Below are positions 10,790-22,561 of a DNA stretch of 64,000 nt, one piece after another. The translations under genes were made by a program, and so were the position numbers. Below the pieces are notes generated by a model. The model ran no database searches, was not told the origin of the DNA, and worked only from the letters and a program-made list of their open reading frames with translations. Each line of letters opens with the position of its first letter. Positions within the stretch are counted from its first letter, which is position 1. Source of the stretch: Vespa crabro (lineage: Eukaryota > Arthropoda > Insecta > Hymenoptera > Vespidae). The stretch spans positions 496,001-560,000 of the forward strand of contig NC_060968.1 in NCBI RefSeq assembly GCF_910589235.1, read 5' to 3'.

Positions 10790-11940
10790 TCATCTAATTC
10801 CTGTTACTTAAAGTACTTTTGCTGAAATACTTGATCTAATTGTCTTGGTTATATTTTTTACGCCCTCTAACCAGAAGTTCCTTTACCAAGTACGTTGATC
10901 ATATGTTCCTCTTCTCCTTTTCAAGTCCTTTAATTAAGGTATTAGCAACAAAACAGTTGTTTCACGTTCCCTCTTTTTCTTCTAAGTCCCTTGACTTAAA
11001 GTACTTCTACTAAAGAACTTTGGTTGTGTTCTCTCCTACCTGTTCTAAGTATGCTTATCTAAAGCCCTTTAAAAGTACTTTAAGTACCCTCCCTTAAAGT
11101 ACTTTACCACTATGATTGATTAAATTCCTCGGCTTTCAAGTCCTGTCACTCAAAGTACTTTTACTAAAGAATCCTGAATGTGTGTTCTCTCTTTCCTTCC
11201 CAAAGTCCTTTCATGGAAAGTATTTTCACCGAAGTACTTAATCATATGTTCCCTCTTTTCCTTCCAAGTCGTCTCGCGTAAAGTACTCTTACAAAAACAC
11301 TTTAATTATATGTCCCGTCTCTTGTCTTCCAAGCTCTTCCACCTAAAATACTTTCACTAAAGTACCTTGACAATATGCACTTACTTTAGTTCCTGTGTCC
11401 TTCTACTCACAGTACTTTTGTCAAAGCACTTGATTGCACGATCATTCTTTCCCTTAAAAGTCCTTCTACTCAAGGTACCTCTACAAATGTACTTGATTAT
11501 ATGTTCTGTTTCTTCCAAGAGATCTTACTCAAAGCACATCACCCAAGAACTTTGATCATATGTCCCTTCCTCTATCAATATGCCAATATGCTTTTATTTA
11601 AAGTCATACTATAAGAACCTTGATCATATTTTCTTTCTTTTCCTCCTGAGTCCCATTTCTAAAAGTACTTTTATGATAAAACATTGACCAAATTTCATTC
11701 TTTTCCTCTCTAAGCCCTCTTACTTATAGTGTCCTTGTTAGAGTACCTTGATTACATGTTCCTCCTCTGTTCCCCTAAATGCATAACTTAAATTGTCTTA
11801 ATAGATCACCCAGAATAGATGATCTCTTGCCGCCCTTTTAAGCACTTTCATTTAAAGCATTTCATTGAAGTACCTCAATGGTTGTCCTATCAGAGCACCG
11901 TCACTCCAATATTAATGGACGTATAACTGACAGGTACTAA
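10790..11940. repeat. ~63-bp satellite 2, copy 1
   Basis: About 18 imperfect units of 62-66 bp. Recurring blocks are TTACTTAAAGTACTTTTACT, AAAGTACTTTGATTATATGT and TCCCTCTTTTCCTTCCAAGT. It shares no sequence with the 68-bp satellite, but the unit also contains a perfect 10-bp palindrome, AAAGTACTTT. It starts at the end of a satellite monomer within GGATATAGAGATTCTCC and ends near 11940. The same block recurs at 56500-57680, in front of the same downstream sequence. The unit length is close to a multiple of three, which yields a stop-free 60-codon frame at 11178-11360. Confidence 0.85.
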
Positions 11941-12450
11941 TTTCCTTCACAAATTATTATTATTTTTTTTTAAAGCGTTTTCATTTAGCTTAAAAGTTTT
12001 CCATCGGCTTCTTCTTTCCTATCATTAATTACGAAGACGTCTCTATAAATTCCATGATGGTTGCCCTTGGGGAAAAATATTCCGGAAGTGAACAAGCTTC
12101 CCGTCCGGATCTCTGTGCGGTGGTTATCCCAGGGGCAGTTATCATGGTGAGGAGTAGCTCGCGTATTGCGTCGCTGAATTCAGCTAGCGCGACCCCGAAT
12201 GTTACGAGTGGATGCATGTCCGTGGTTGGGTAGCATTGAATGCAGCAACATGCCGTGCTAGTGCGCGATCATCGTTCAAGGCCGCTCATCGAGCGACCCT
12301 CCGCTGCGTTCCTATCCCCACACAACCTGGGCTGCATCAGGTGGTAGCCAGTCTTCGAGAATCTATAGTGGTTTTGGAAAGGTGCGATAGGAGTTTGCTC
12401 AGGCCATCTTTTAAGGCCGTGAAAACAAATGCCGCTGACGCTAATTCCGC
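11941..12450 (-). pseudogene. Unidentified poly(A)-tailed retroposon (copy 2 of 3), 3' part
   Basis: Read on the minus strand, this is homologous to 1-510. The frame 12217-12029 (62 aa) begins MHPLVTFG and ends LPEYFSPRATIMEF plus a short tail, matching the frame at 202-510. It is followed on the minus strand by a tail of A9 and then TAATAATAATAA (about 11978-11957), as at a retroposon 3' end. Upstream, a frame running 12819-12337 ends at a TGA that copies 1 and 3 share. It has no frameshift near that TGA and may be the upstream ORF of this element, but no domain was recognised. The element faces the R1-like sequence that begins at about 12950 on the plus strand. Confidence 0.55.
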
Positions 12451-12945
12451 CGCGATTAGTCTAGTGGAAATGAGCTCCAGAACAGACGCGATAAGTCTAT
12501 CCTGTTCGAATAATAGACTCGTCGAACAGATCCCAGAGTGTGGATCGATAATCACGCAACAGCGAACTTGATCGTAGGTCCGCATACTTTCCGCGCATAA
12601 CTCCCTGGAAGCTGAATTTACGGCCCCAGTCCCTAGAAATAACAACAACCCCCGTGACAACAGCGCCAAACGAACGCACGTAAATGCCCACATACAGCCG
12701 ATGATAGAGTAAGACGCCGAGCAAGACAGCGTGGATACATCTCGGGAACTACCGAGACAATCGTAGAAATAGGCTACACCCCATCGGCAACTCTCGAAAC
12801 GAACAACACCTGATATCACCGATGCTATAGGCAGGGATCTTCAACTCAAGGCACCGCGGGTCATTTTTGCAAAACCTTGCGCATGCAACTGCGGTAACGA
12901 AATGAATTCGGTTAAGGATCCCCTCACATAAATTGTGCGTCCTCA
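12451..12945. other. Unassigned segment between the minus retroposon and plus R1-like ORF2
   Basis: This holds the 5' part of a 160-residue minus-strand open frame (12819-12337). Its residues near the end, TALKDGLSKLLSHLSKTTIDS, are partly conserved in the copies at about 120-190 and 58200-58100. On the plus strand, this is where ORF1 of the R1-like element would lie, but no zinc knuckle or other gag motif is readable. The region is missing from the paralogous copy near 58.2 kb. Confidence 0.35.
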
Positions 12946-12948
12946 AAA

Positions 12949-13600
12949 ATGCATTTATTGCAACTAAATATGAAACGTCCTAAAACGGTAACGGGCGAAG
13001 TACGCGAACTGGTTAGCCAAAAGCGCTTGAAAGTGCAACTTCTACAGGAGCCAAATGCAAGGGACAGGATACGAGATTATAGAATTAGGCAACGAGACAA
13101 GATTTGTTGCCATTCGCGATGAAAGATCCTGGTCTGCCGTCACGGCAACCAAATCAAGCATCACATTGCTGTTTATCTCGCAGCTCAACATTACGCTCTG
13201 CGTCTGTGCAGAATTGCGAGTACCCGGCTCCTCCTTCTACGTCGTCTCGAACAAACTTTCAGTACAGCGACAAAATAGAGGAGAACCTTAGGAACTTGGA
13301 GTCACTAATTCATGCCCTAAGGGGGGAGGGAGAAATAGTATTACTGGACGCCAGCGCGCGATCTCCTTTCTGGGGCTCTCAGGGCACAAACGAAAGAGGC
13401 TCGATGATAGAAGCCATCATCCGGGCATCTGGGATAAAATTTATTGACGACGTAAAGCAGCCACCTACATTCTGGACCAATAGAGGCTCTTCATACATCG
13501 ATGTAACTCTCTCGTCGCACTCCACTTATTTTCCAATGGAAAGTAAGAATAGACAGGACGTCCAGTGATCACAATTCAATAGATATCGCGATACATCCCC
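12949..13600 (+). pseudogene. R1-like element A1: ORF2 endonuclease domain
   Basis: The endonuclease starts at about 12949 with MHLLQLNMKRPK and VRELVSQKRLKVQLLQEP, the usual N-terminal beta strand and helix ending in the catalytic Glu. A frameshift follows, then a good open stretch (13104-13568) with GEIVLLDASARSPFWGS, TNERGSMIEAIIRASG, PPTFWTNRGSSYIDVT, and SSDHNSIDIAI at about 13558-13590. The SDH motif (13564-13572) is intact. The expected DxNA reads DASA. In the family this domain nicks the target site. The copy is disabled by at least two frameshifts and stops. The equivalent region is deleted from copy A2. Confidence 0.75.
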
Positions 13601-14215
13601 CCAAGGCCGAATCGGGTCGTGGGGGTGATGCTCGGTGCGACGGGAACAGGTGATTCAATACAAGGAGAGCCGACGCGGACCTGATCGCTTGCTCTCTCTC
13701 TTTCCGCGGCAAGACTAAAGGGAAGCAGCTTAGGATCTGCTTCAGAAGTAGAGACAAGAGCCAACATGCTCACTCGTGTCCTACAATCCGCCTGCTCTCA
13801 ATCTATGCTCCGGAAGAAGGCTCACTGTAAATTCAACTTATAGTTGACATCAGCACTAATGAACAAGAAGACAACGGTAGCTAGGTTGAGACGCCTATTC
13901 CAGCGAGAAAATAAATATCAGGCACGCTACGAGTTAATGCACGAGAATCTTTCTACGCAGCGGACATACATCAAAGATGTACGACGGGCCAAATTAGTTA
14001 GTTGGAGGAAACTCGTTACGGAAAAGGGCAACGAGAAACCGTCGGTGTACGTTTCCAAACAACAGGCGGGCAAACTATGCGCGAAAAGCGTAATTAATAT
14101 TCTTAAACGAAACGAAGGGAAGACCACGAACATCCAAGAAACGGCTAGAGTCTTCCTCAATACGAATGTCCCGGAAGAGAGAGTATTGGAAGATCCTGGA
14201 GGAATCCTCGGATGT
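13601..14215 (+). pseudogene. R1-like element A1: endonuclease-RT linker
   Basis: Residues NKKTTVARLRRLFQRENKYQ, IKDVRRAKLVSWRKLV and AGKLCAKSVINILKRN lie in an open frame from 13844. This basic, helical sequence is alignable with the copy at 58207-58400 (AKLVSWKKFV, GKLRDKRVISTFKRD). The frame ends close to NTNVPEERVLED. After this the sequence departs from the 58-kb copy at about 14192, which marks the edge of a deletion that removed RT motifs 0 to B. The interval 13601-13843 shows no clear motif. Confidence 0.7.
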
Positions 14216-15350
14216 CAACACAATCGCGATCGCGGACGACCTTCTCGTCAACGTAGATGGGGACTCAAGGAAAGTATTCGAAGAGAAAGGAAATCGCTTG
14301 ATTAGCAGCATCACCAGATGATGCACGTTGGCGAAATTGACAATCTCCGAGCGCAAGACGAACGCGATCGTTCTTAAGAGCCATTGGGTTTAAAGGAAAC
14401 CCATCGACCGATTGGGAGGAAAATGTCTGGATAGAAAGCGGAAAATGGCAACAAACCGATCTAGCGAGCAGGCCTCCCACCATAAAGATAGGGAAGAGTA
14501 ATATTAAATTTAGGAATTCCGTTAGATATCTCGGGGTATTCTTCGATAAAGGGCTGGGTATTACGACACACTGCCATTACCTCAACAAATTCGGCCCATT
14601 TTTCGCATAGCTAGGTAGGTTAGCAGCTAGGGAATGGAGACTCCGTCACTGCGTCCTCCGAGCAACCTATCGAGACGTGTTCATCCCTACGGTCACGTAC
14701 GCGGCAGCAGGATGTTCTTATCTCTGCACGGAAGGAGATCTCAAAAAGTTAAGCGCGACCCAGCGATCGGCCGTCAGCTCGGTCACATCCACGTATCGCT
14801 CAACTGCTACGGGTCCATCTATGTCATAGCAGCGGAGTCCACGATAGATTTTTAGTTACAGAAACGAAGGAAACTATACATTTGGAAAAATAGGTGCACT
14901 GAGACTGCTACGGTAAAACCGGAAGGCACGTATATTACGCACGATAGCAAATCAGGTCGATATGGAATTTTCTAGGATTTGGCAGTCTAGGTGGGAGAAC
15001 TCCTTCAAAGGAAGGAAAACATACGCGTTATTCCTGAACATCCAGGACGGGATGGCTGCCCGTAACTAGTCTCCTAACACATTCAAAAGTCAGTTTTGGC
15101 AGGACACGAAGCCTTCAAGGCCATGCTGACGTCGCTGGACATCATCACTGAAGAAGCATGGTAGTGAGGCGAAGAGGACTTGATTTCGCAACACATAATC
15201 GACTGTGCGGTTTTCGAATCACAGTGTTAGGCTCCGGAGAAAATTCTCCGTGAATGGAGTTGGCCAGCAGCAGCGAGACATCTTGCCTTCACGGCCGAAG
15301 TCTTCTTCCTCTTCGCGGAGTTTTTCAAAGAATCCCTCATCAAAATTTCA
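14213..15350 (+). pseudogene. R1-like element A1: RT catalytic IADD motif to C-terminus
   Basis: The frame VNTIAIADDLLVNVDGDSRK begins at 14213. IADD (14229-14240) is the RT active-site box, in the form used by R1-group enzymes. It is followed by FEEKGNRLISSIT, a stop, then KTNAIVLKSHWV. Past further stops come LGRLAAREWRLRHCVLRATY, FIPTVTYAAAGCSYLCTEGD and, near 15180, DLISQHIIDCAVFE with the terminal Cys/His finger. The catalytic box survives here but the upstream RT motifs are deleted. In copy A2 the upstream RT motifs survive but the box is gone. Confidence 0.75.
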
Positions 15351-15825
15351 TTAGTTCATGAATCCTATTCATCCAGGATTGTCGGATATCCGGCGATGGG
15401 GATGGGTGCCTGTAAACTTCTTGGAATAGCCCAATCTCGAACAGGAAAGGGTCGGAGATGCTCGTACGCATCATACTATTTTTCCTATTTTTTCCATCCA
15501 CTACCAAACTCTCATTAATAATCTTGCTATCCTTCCGTTCTCATTCCATCCAACGGAACGAGTGCCAAGGCTCGTGGCACTGTGAATGGGCCTCCTCGTC
15601 GTTCCCGATGGGCACGGCCGGCATGACCGTGGTGATGCATTCCTGCAAGTATGTTAGTCGTGGGTAAACCACTCACCTTGCCCCGCCGACATGAATTTTT
15701 GGTTTTTCCGAGTCCTGTCACTTGACCGTGGTAGTTGCTGCTAGTAGATACCTCCGTAGCATATGCATTAATGGGTGAGTTAACTTAGGTGCAGTCACGC
15801 CATGGGTGCCCACCTTAACTATAAT
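15351..15825 (+). other. 3' untranslated region of R1-like element A1
   Basis: This tract has no coding signal but aligns by eye with 60260-60725: GGCACTGTGAATGGGCCTCC, TAAACCACTCACCTTGCCCC, TTTTTCCGAGTCCTGTCACTT and a terminal CCCACCTTAACTATAATCTG are all shared with small changes. The element ends there, and the 68-bp satellite restarts in the GCCGGATTTGGAGACATTCC part of the monomer. There is no poly(A) tail, as in many R1-group elements. Confidence 0.6.
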
Positions 15826-17145
15826 CTGCCGGATTTGGAGACATTCCGACTAGTCGAGGGAAAGTTATGCGAGTATATCAAGAAACAATGCGACTGTTGG
15901 ACATAGAAATATTCCGACTAGTTGAGGGAAAGTTATGAGAGTGCCTCTCGAACCTATGCGATTGTCGGACGTTGTAAAAATTTCGACTTGTCGAGGGACA
16001 GTTATGTGAGTGCCTCTCGAACCAATGTGACCGTCGGACTAGCAAATATACCGACTAGTCGGGGGAAAGTTATGCGAGTGACATGTGAACCAATTCGACT
16101 ATTGTTCTTGGAAATATTTTAAATAGACAACAATTATTTGTGCGGGTGCCATACGAACTAATACGACTGTCGTACTTAGCAATATTCATTTTAGTCAAGG
16201 GAAAGTTATGCGAGTACATCTCGAACCAATGCAACTTCTGGACCTAAACATTTTCCGACTAGTACTGGAAAAGTTATGAGAGTGCACCTGAAACAAATGC
16301 AATTGTCGTACATATCAATAGTTCGTCTAGTCGAGGAAGGGTTATGTGAGAGAGATATGAACTAATGGGACTGTCGAACTTAGAAATATGTCGGCTAGTC
16401 GAGGTAAAGATATGCGAGTTCCTCAAGGATCAATGCGATTGTCGGACCTAGAAAAATTCCATATAGTCTTGTGAAAATTACGCGGGTACATTTCTAACCA
16501 TTGCCTCTGTCGGACTTAGAAATACTCCGACTAGTCGAGGTAGAGATATGCAAGTTCCTCAAGGAGTAATACGATTGTCGGGTCTAGAAAAATTCCATAT
16601 AGTCATGGGAAAATAACGCGGGTGCATCTCTAACCAATGTCACTGTCGGACTTGAAACGATTCCTACTAGTCGAATGAGAGTTATGCGAGTGACTAGTGA
16701 ACCATTGCGACTTTCGTGCTTGGAAATATACCAACTAGTCGAGGGTAAGTTATTGGAGTGGCTATCGAACCAATTCGGCTTTTAAACTAGGAAATATTAC
16801 TACTAGGCGAGAGAAAGTTATGCAAGTGACACTGGAACCACAGCGCCTGCCGGACTTGGAAACATCCCGCCTAGTCGAGTGAAAAATATGCGAGTGCTTT
16901 CCGAAACATTTCTGCTGTCGGTCTTTGAAATATTTCGACTTGACGAAAGAAAGTTATGCGAGTGCCTCTCGAACCAATATGGCTGTCGGACGTGGAAATA
17001 TACCGTCTAGTTGAGGGAAAGTTGTACGAGTAACTCTGGAATCAATGCGGCTTTCGGAGTTGGAAATAATCGGACTAGTCGAGGGAAAGTTATGGGAGTG
17101 ACTTTCAAACCAATGGTGCTTGGAATCATTCCGACTAGTAATAGT
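15826..17145 (+). repeat. 68-bp satellite array, block 2a (plus orientation)
   Basis: About 19 monomers in plus orientation. A three-monomer variant group (AGCAATATTCATTTTAGTC at about 16176, then ATGAGAGTGCACCT, then TATCAATAGTTCGTCTAGTC) is shared with 9480, 10434 and 56300, which shows higher-order structure. The block ends at GGAATCATTCCGACTAGTA, directly after the palindromic part of the monomer, where the orientation flips. Confidence 0.95.
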
Positions 17146-20100
17146 CAACAATCGCACTGCTTCTAGAAGATCTCTCATAACTTTCCCTCGTGTACTCGAA
17201 ATATTTGTAGGACCGGAATATTTCTAAATACGATATTCGCATAGGTCCGTAAGTCACTCATAAGTTTTCCTCGACTAGTAGAATTATTTCTAAAACCTAC
17301 AGTCGCATTGGTTCTAGAAGCAAATTCTTAAAGATTCCTGGTCTAGGCGGAATATATCTAGGTCCGATAGTGGCATTGGTTAAAAATGGTCTCGCATAAC
17401 CTATCCCTCGACTGGACGGAATTTTTCTTGGCGCGACAGACGAACTGGTTCCAGAGGCACACGCATAACTTTCCCTCGACCAGTCGGAATATTTACAAAG
17501 TTCGACAGTCGCATTGGTTCACAAGTTACTCACATAACTTTCCTATAACTATCTAGAGTATTTCTACGCTCGACAATCGCATAAGATCACAAGACATTCG
17601 CATAACTTCTCTCGTCTAATCGGAATATTTCTAGGTCCGATGGTTGCATTAGTACACACGTAACTCGCTTGACTTTTCCTTGACTAATCGGAATATTACT
17701 AGGTTCGATAGTCGCATTGGTTCACAAATCACTCACATAAATTTCCCACGACTAGTTAGTGTATATCTAAGTCCTACAGTCGCATTGGTTCAAGGGGTAC
17801 TATCATAACATTACCTTGGCTAAAAGGTATATTTCCAAGTCCGACGGTCTTTTTGGATCGAGAGTCTCTTGCATATCATTCTTACGAGAAGTCGTAACAT
17901 TTCCAAGTCCGACAGCCACATTGTTTCGAGAGGAAATCGCATAACTTTCCCTCAACTAGTCAGAATATTTCCAAGCACGACAATCTCATTGGTTCGAAAG
18001 GCATTCGCATAAAATTCGCTCGACTAGTCGGAATATTTCCAATTCCGAGGGTCGCATTATTTCGAGCGTCACTCGCATAAGTCGCATAGTCGGAATATTA
18101 CCAACCCCGAGAGTCCTATTGTTGCGTAAGTTACTCGCCTAACTTACTCTCGACAAGTCGGAATATTTCTAATTCCGAAATTCTAATTGTTTCGAGTGAC
18201 ACTCACGTAACATACACTCGACTAGTTGGAAATTTTCCATGTATGACAATTGCGATGATTCGAGAATCACTCACATAAATTTCTCTCAACTAATCGGAAT
18301 ATTTACAAGTCCGACAGTTGTATTGTTTCGAGAGACACTAGCATAACTTTCCCTCAACTAGTAGAAATATATCAAGGTCCTAAAGTCGCATTGGTAATAG
18401 AAGTATTCACATAATTTTACCTCGACTAGTCGGAATATTTCCAAGTTCTACTGCCGTATTTGATCGAGAAGCACTCGCACAATATTCCCTCGACTAGACG
18501 GTATATTTTCAAGTTCGACAGTTGCATTAGTTCGAGAGTCTCTCGCATGTCCTTCCCACGACTAGACGGAATATTTCCAAGTCCGACGGTCTCTTTGGAT
18601 CGAGAGGCACTCGCATAAGTCCCACGACTAGTTAGAATATATCTAATCCCCACAGTCGCTTTAATTCGAGAAGTATTTGCATAACATACCCAAGACTAGT
18701 TGGGATATTCATTTCCGACAGTCGCATTGTTCGAAAGTAAATCGGATGATTTTTTCACTACTAGTCGGTATATTTCCAAGACCGACGGTCGCTTTCTATC
18801 GAGAGGCATTCTTATCACTTTCCTTCAAATAGTCGGAATACATCTAAGTGCGGGAGTCGTATTTTTTCGAGAGGAACTAGCATAACATTCTATCGACTAT
18901 TCGGGCAATTTCCAAGTACGACAGAATCATCAAAACTAGAGGCACTAGCATATCTTTCTCTCGAATATTCGGAATATTTCCAAGTCCGACAGCCACATTG
19001 TTTCGAGAGGAACTAGCATAAGTTTCCCTTTTCTAGTCGGAATATTTCCAAGCCCGACATTTGCTCTGTTTCACAGGTCACTCGCATAGTTCTCTCTTTC
19101 CTAGTCGGGATATTTCCAAGTCCGACAGCTGCATTGGTTCGAGAGGCACCCGCATAACTTTTCCTCGACTACTCAAAAGATTTCCAAATCCGAGGGTTAC
19201 ATTGATTCTCAAGTTTACTCTCACTCGTCCAGTCCGAATAGTTTCAAATCCTACAGTAGATTGGTTCGAGTGGCACTCGCATAAATTTTCCTAACCTATT
19301 CGGAATATTTCTATGTCCGACTGTCGGATTGGTAAACTCGAATACATTTACTTCGACTACTCGGAATATTTCTAGGTCCGACTGTTGAATTGATATGAGA
19401 GGAAATCGTATAACTTTCTTTCGACTAGTCGGTATATTTCCTATTTCTACAGTTGCATTTGCTTGAGAGGCACTCGCAGAATTTACACTCGAATAGTCGT
19501 CATATTTTTATGTCACACAGTTGCATTAGTACATCAGTCAATCGCCTAACTTTCTCTTGACTGTTCGGAAGTTTTCAATTTCGACAGTCGCTATTGTTCT
19601 AGAGGCACTCACATAACATTTCGTCGGCAAGTTGTAATATTTTCAAAACCAATAGTCGCATTGTTTTACAAACCAATAGCTTAACTTTCCCTCGACTAGT
19701 CGGAATATTTCCAAGTCCAAAACTCGCATCGGTTCGAGAGGCACTCTCGTGTAGTCGGAAAATTTCTAGGTCCGACAGTCTCATTTTCTCGAGAGGATCT
19801 CCCTTAACTTTCCCTAAACTAGTCAGAATATTACCAAAATAAGTAGTCGCATTGTTTCACAAGTCACTTGCATAAATTTCCCTAGACGGAATATTGTTAA
19901 ATCCTACAGTTGCATTGTTTCGAGCGGCACTCTCATATCTTTCCCTCGTCTAGTATAAATATTTCTTGGTCCGACAGTAGCATTGGTTCACAAGTCACTC
20001 CCATAACTTTCCCTCTACTAGTCAGAATATTTCTAGTTCCGTCAGTCGGAGAAGTTTTTGAGATACTCGCATGATCGTCCCTCGATCTAACGATTATATC

Positions 20101-22561
20101 CAAGTCAGAAATTCGCATCGGTTCCTCAAGTCCTTAACAAAACCTTCCTTCGACGAAACGCAATATTATCAAGTCCTATCGTTGCCTTCGTTCGAGATGA
20201 CTCTAATAAATTTTCCTCGTCAAGTCAAAATATTTAAAGTTACGGCAATGGCATTGGTTAATAAGGAATCATGTTAACTTCGTCCGTCTTTCCGGAACAA
20301 ATCTGGGATAGTCAGGCGCACTAGATCTTGAGGCAAGTTCATAACATTCTCTCTACCTGCCGGAATATTTCCAAGTAAGACAGTCGAATTGGGTCACAAG
20401 TAACTCGCATAAATTTCCTAAGTCCAGACGGAATATTTCCAAGTACGTAAGTCGCATTATGTGGACAGACACTCTATTACCTTCCCTTGACTAGTCGGAA
20501 TATTTGCAAAGTCGGCCAGACGAATTGGTTCACATGTCACTCACATGACTTTTCTTCGTCTAGACGGTATATTTTCAAGTCCGACAATCGCATTGTTTCA
20601 CAAGTCACTCGCATAAATCTCACTCCACTTGCCGGAATAGTTTCAAGTCCGACAGTCACTTTGTTGCGAGTGGCACTCGCATGAATTTCTCTCGACTATT
20701 CGAAATATTTTTAAGTCCAACAGTTGTTATGTTCCGAGAGGCACTTGCATAATTTAACATCGACTAATCAAAATGTGTCCAAGCCCGGCAGCCGTATTGG
20801 TTCGAGAGAAACTCTCAAAACTTTCCCCCGACTAGTCGGAATATTTCTAGGTCAGATAATCACATTGGTTGGCAAGGCCCTCGCATAACTTACCCTCGAC
20901 TAGTCGGAATATTTCTGGCTCCAATATTTGAATCAGTTCGAGAGGACCTGCCAGATCATTCCCTCTCTCTGTCTCAATTTCTTCAAGTTGACAGTGTTAT
21001 TGGTTCAAAAGTCAATCGTATAAAATTCTCTGGACCCCTCGGAATATTTCTAGGTCCTATAGTCACATTAGTGACTAGATAGTGAGGAATTCGCTAACTT
21101 TCCCTCGACATGTCAGAATATTTGAAAATACCGACAGTCGCATTGATCCGAGATGTACTCATAAATTTCCCTTGCCTATGCGGAAGATTTCAAGGTCCGA
21201 CAATCTCAGTGGTTCGAGAGGCACTCCCACTACTTTCTGTCGACTGGTCGGAGTATTTCCAAGCCCGAAATTCGTATTGGCTCACAAGCCATTTCCAAAC
21301 CTTTTTCTCGACGAGTAGGAATATATCTAAGTCTGACAATCGTATTGGTTCCAATGGAACATGCATAACTTTCCCTCGACTAGTCAGGTTATTAATAATT
21401 CTGATAGTAGCATTGGTACAAAAATCATTCGCAAAACTATAATTCGATTAGTAGGAATATTACCAAGACCGACAATCGCTTTGTATCGAATGGCACTCAC
21501 ATATCATTGTCTCGACTACTCGGAACACTTCCAATTCCGATAGTCGCATTGGTTCAAAAGTCACTCGAATTACTTTCCTGCATCTAGTCGAAATATATTT
21601 AATTCCAACAGCCGTACTGGTCCAAGAGGCACTTGAATATCTTACCCTCTACTAGTCGGAATATTTCCATCTCCGATAGCCGTTATGGTTCGAGAGGCAC
21701 TCGAAAAACTTTCCCCGACTAGTTGAAGTATTTACAATTCTGACAGCTCATTCCTTCGAGAGGCAGGCACATAAATTTCCTACGAATAATCGGGTTTTTT
21801 ACAAGTTCGACAGTCGCTTTGAGTCGGGACTCACTCGCATAACTTTCACTAGACTAGTGTGTATATTTCCATCACCGACAGTCGTATTGGTCCGGGAGGC
21901 ACTCGCATAATTTTTACTCGACTAGACGGAATACTACCAATTGCGACAACCGCATTGTTTCGAGATGTACACGCATAAGTTTCCTTCGACAAGTCGGAAT
22001 GTTTCCAAGATCGATAACCGCATTTGTTCGAGAGCACTTGCATAAGTTTCCCTCGACCAGAAGGAATTTTTCCAAGTCCTACAGCCGCTATGGTATGTGA
22101 GGTAGTCGCATATCTTTCAACCTATTATTCGGAATATTTCCAAGCCTGTCAGTCTCAATGGTTCACAAATCACTCGCATAACTATACTTTGACTAGAAGG
22201 AATATTATCAAGACAGACAATCCTTTTGTTTCAAATATCACTCTCATAACCGTAACCAGACTAGTCGGAATAATTCCAAGTTCGACGGCCGCATTGTTTC
22301 GAGGGACACTCGTATAACTTTCCCCGACTACTCGGAATATTTTCAATTCCAACAGTCGCATTGATTAACTATTCATTTGCATAAGTTACACTCGACTTGT
22401 CATAATATTAAAAACTCCGATATTTGCATTGTTTCCAGTAGCAATCGCATAAATTTCCATTTTCAAGTCCGAATTTTTCCAAGTCCGACAGCCGATTTGG
22501 TTTGTGAGGCAGTCGCATAACCTTCTCTCGGCTAGTCGCAATATTTTCAAGTAGGACAATC
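17146..22561 (-). repeat. 68-bp satellite array, block 2b (inverted)
   Basis: About 80 monomers read on the minus strand. The plus strand shows the reverse complement of the unit: CCAAGTCCGACAGTCGCATT, then TCGAGAGGCACTCGCATAAC, then TTTCCCTCGACTAGTCGGAA. Divergence and indels are like those of the plus blocks. The left break is at about 17138-17150, and the right break at about 22562, where GTAGGACAATCAG runs into AGTGCTTCTCGG of a plus monomer. It is the only long inverted block seen. Confidence 0.95.
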
